Shown here: one piece after another, positions 13,919 to 14,169 of the stretch
How positions within the stretch are numbered: the stretch's first letter is position 1
Layout of the letters: each line of letters begins with the position of its first letter
Source: CAYQTO01 sp964420455
Lineage (GTDB): Bacteria; Sumerlaeota; Sumerlaeia; SLMS01
DNA length: 14,169 nucleotides
Assembly (NCBI GenBank): GCA_964420455.1
Contig: CAYQTO010000095.1
Span: forward strand, 1-14,169
Direction: 5' to 3'
The notes under the pieces: generated by a model
Databases searched by the model: none
Told to the model about the DNA's origin: nothing
What the model saw: the letters and a program-made list of their open reading frames with translations, nothing else
Translations under genes and position numbers: made by a program

Positions 13919-14169
13919 TTATGCCGGATGCTCGGTGCCGGCACGGCGAATCCTGCCGGAGACGGGAGGATCTCCCTGCGCTTCGAGTCCGCGGACCTGC
14001 CACGAGCGGGCTTCCCGCCGCCCCGGCGCCAGATCAAGCGCGGCCAGCAAAGCCACCAAGGCGACTTCCAGTTGGTCGTTCGAGGGTCGCCGGGTGGTCA
14101 GCCGCTGGAGCCAAAGGCCCGGCGCCAGAACCGCCCGGCCCCATCCCCCCGCGTGCGCCGTTGCCAGCC
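13919..14169 (-). CDS. C-terminal end of a DUF1385 (YqhQ-like) protein, truncated by the window
   Basis: The minus-strand frame ends at TAA 13919-13921 and runs off the window; its 83 visible residues include LAPGLWLQRLTTR followed by DQLEVALVALLAAL. This matches my memory of the C-terminus of DUF1385 membrane proteins (YqhQ of Bacillus, GLWLQxLTTxxPxDxQxEVAIxA). The tail after it (about 35 residues, Arg/Gly-rich) appears lineage-specific. DUF1385 members are predicted multi-pass metal-related membrane proteins of unclear role, often near prfA/prmC. The N-terminal domain is outside the window, so the assignment rests on this short signature only. Confidence 0.72.
   Translation of the reverse strand, partial: LATAHAGGWGRAVLAPGLWLQRLTTRRPSNDQLEVALVALLAALDLAPGRREARSWQVRGLEAQGDPPVSGRIRRAGTEHPA

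Noticed and set aside
13870..14037. N-terminal extension of the small hypothetical gene
   Set aside because: The same strand in another frame encodes the DUF1385 C-terminus; the extension is Arg/Pro/Ser-rich.
1..14169. CRISPR arrays, insertion sequences, tRNA or rRNA genes
   Set aside because: I looked for regularly spaced repeats, transposase motifs, inverted terminal repeats and tRNA T-loop signatures and saw none.

Overview
This is a 14.2 kb, GC-rich (roughly two-thirds G+C by eye), gene-dense stretch of a bacterial chromosome. I see no mobile elements, rRNA, tRNA or CRISPR. The gene content is polyphosphate kinase, queuosine reductase, a ComF-type phosphoribosyltransferase, a fluoride exporter, a sugar-type ABC permease pair, a double-receiver protein, and secreted proteins with carboxypeptidase-regulatory-like repeats. 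Signal peptides and many membrane proteins point to a free-living bacterium. The sequence alone does not fix the phylum. A high-GC, little-studied lineage (Planctomycetes/Acidobacteria/Hydrogenedentes/Sumerlaeota-like) would fit, but this is inference.

Layout. (1) 1-3067, minus strand: a probable exported operon. It holds a 599-aa multi-domain beta protein (3067->1268), then a 375-aa exported protein (1199->72), and possibly the first codons of a third gene at the window edge. (2) 3173-4372, plus: a membrane protein with a TPR-like tail, divergent from region 1 across a 105-bp gap that carries a 9-bp direct repeat. (3) 4765->4376, minus: crcB. Its leader (about 4798-4868) can fold as a fluoride-riboswitch-like aptamer. 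(4) 4923-7129, plus: two translationally coupled MalF/MalG-type permeases, both with unusual inserts and with no binding protein or ATPase in view. (5) 9503->7140, minus: ppk1. (6) 9562-11453, plus: a SAM methyltransferase overlapping queG by ATGA. (7) 11570-13560, plus: a double-receiver response regulator overlapping a comF-like gene by GTGA. (8) 14169->13561, minus: the C-terminal end of a DUF1385 (YqhQ-like) protein and a small unrecognised gene whose stop codon directly abuts that of comF.

Three same-strand gene pairs use 4-bp stop/start overlaps (GTGA, ATGA, GTGA), so translational coupling is a local habit. Intergenic space is minimal; no gene-free stretch exceeds about 160 bases.

The observation I find most worth following is a dispersed word, CGTATAGAC(G) and its complement. 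It recurs across unrelated genes, on both strands, far more often than base composition predicts, and forces rare ATA and AGA codons. It resembles in kind an uptake or architectural motif. The second is the crcB leader, which looks like a fluoride aptamer that departs from consensus at conserved places.
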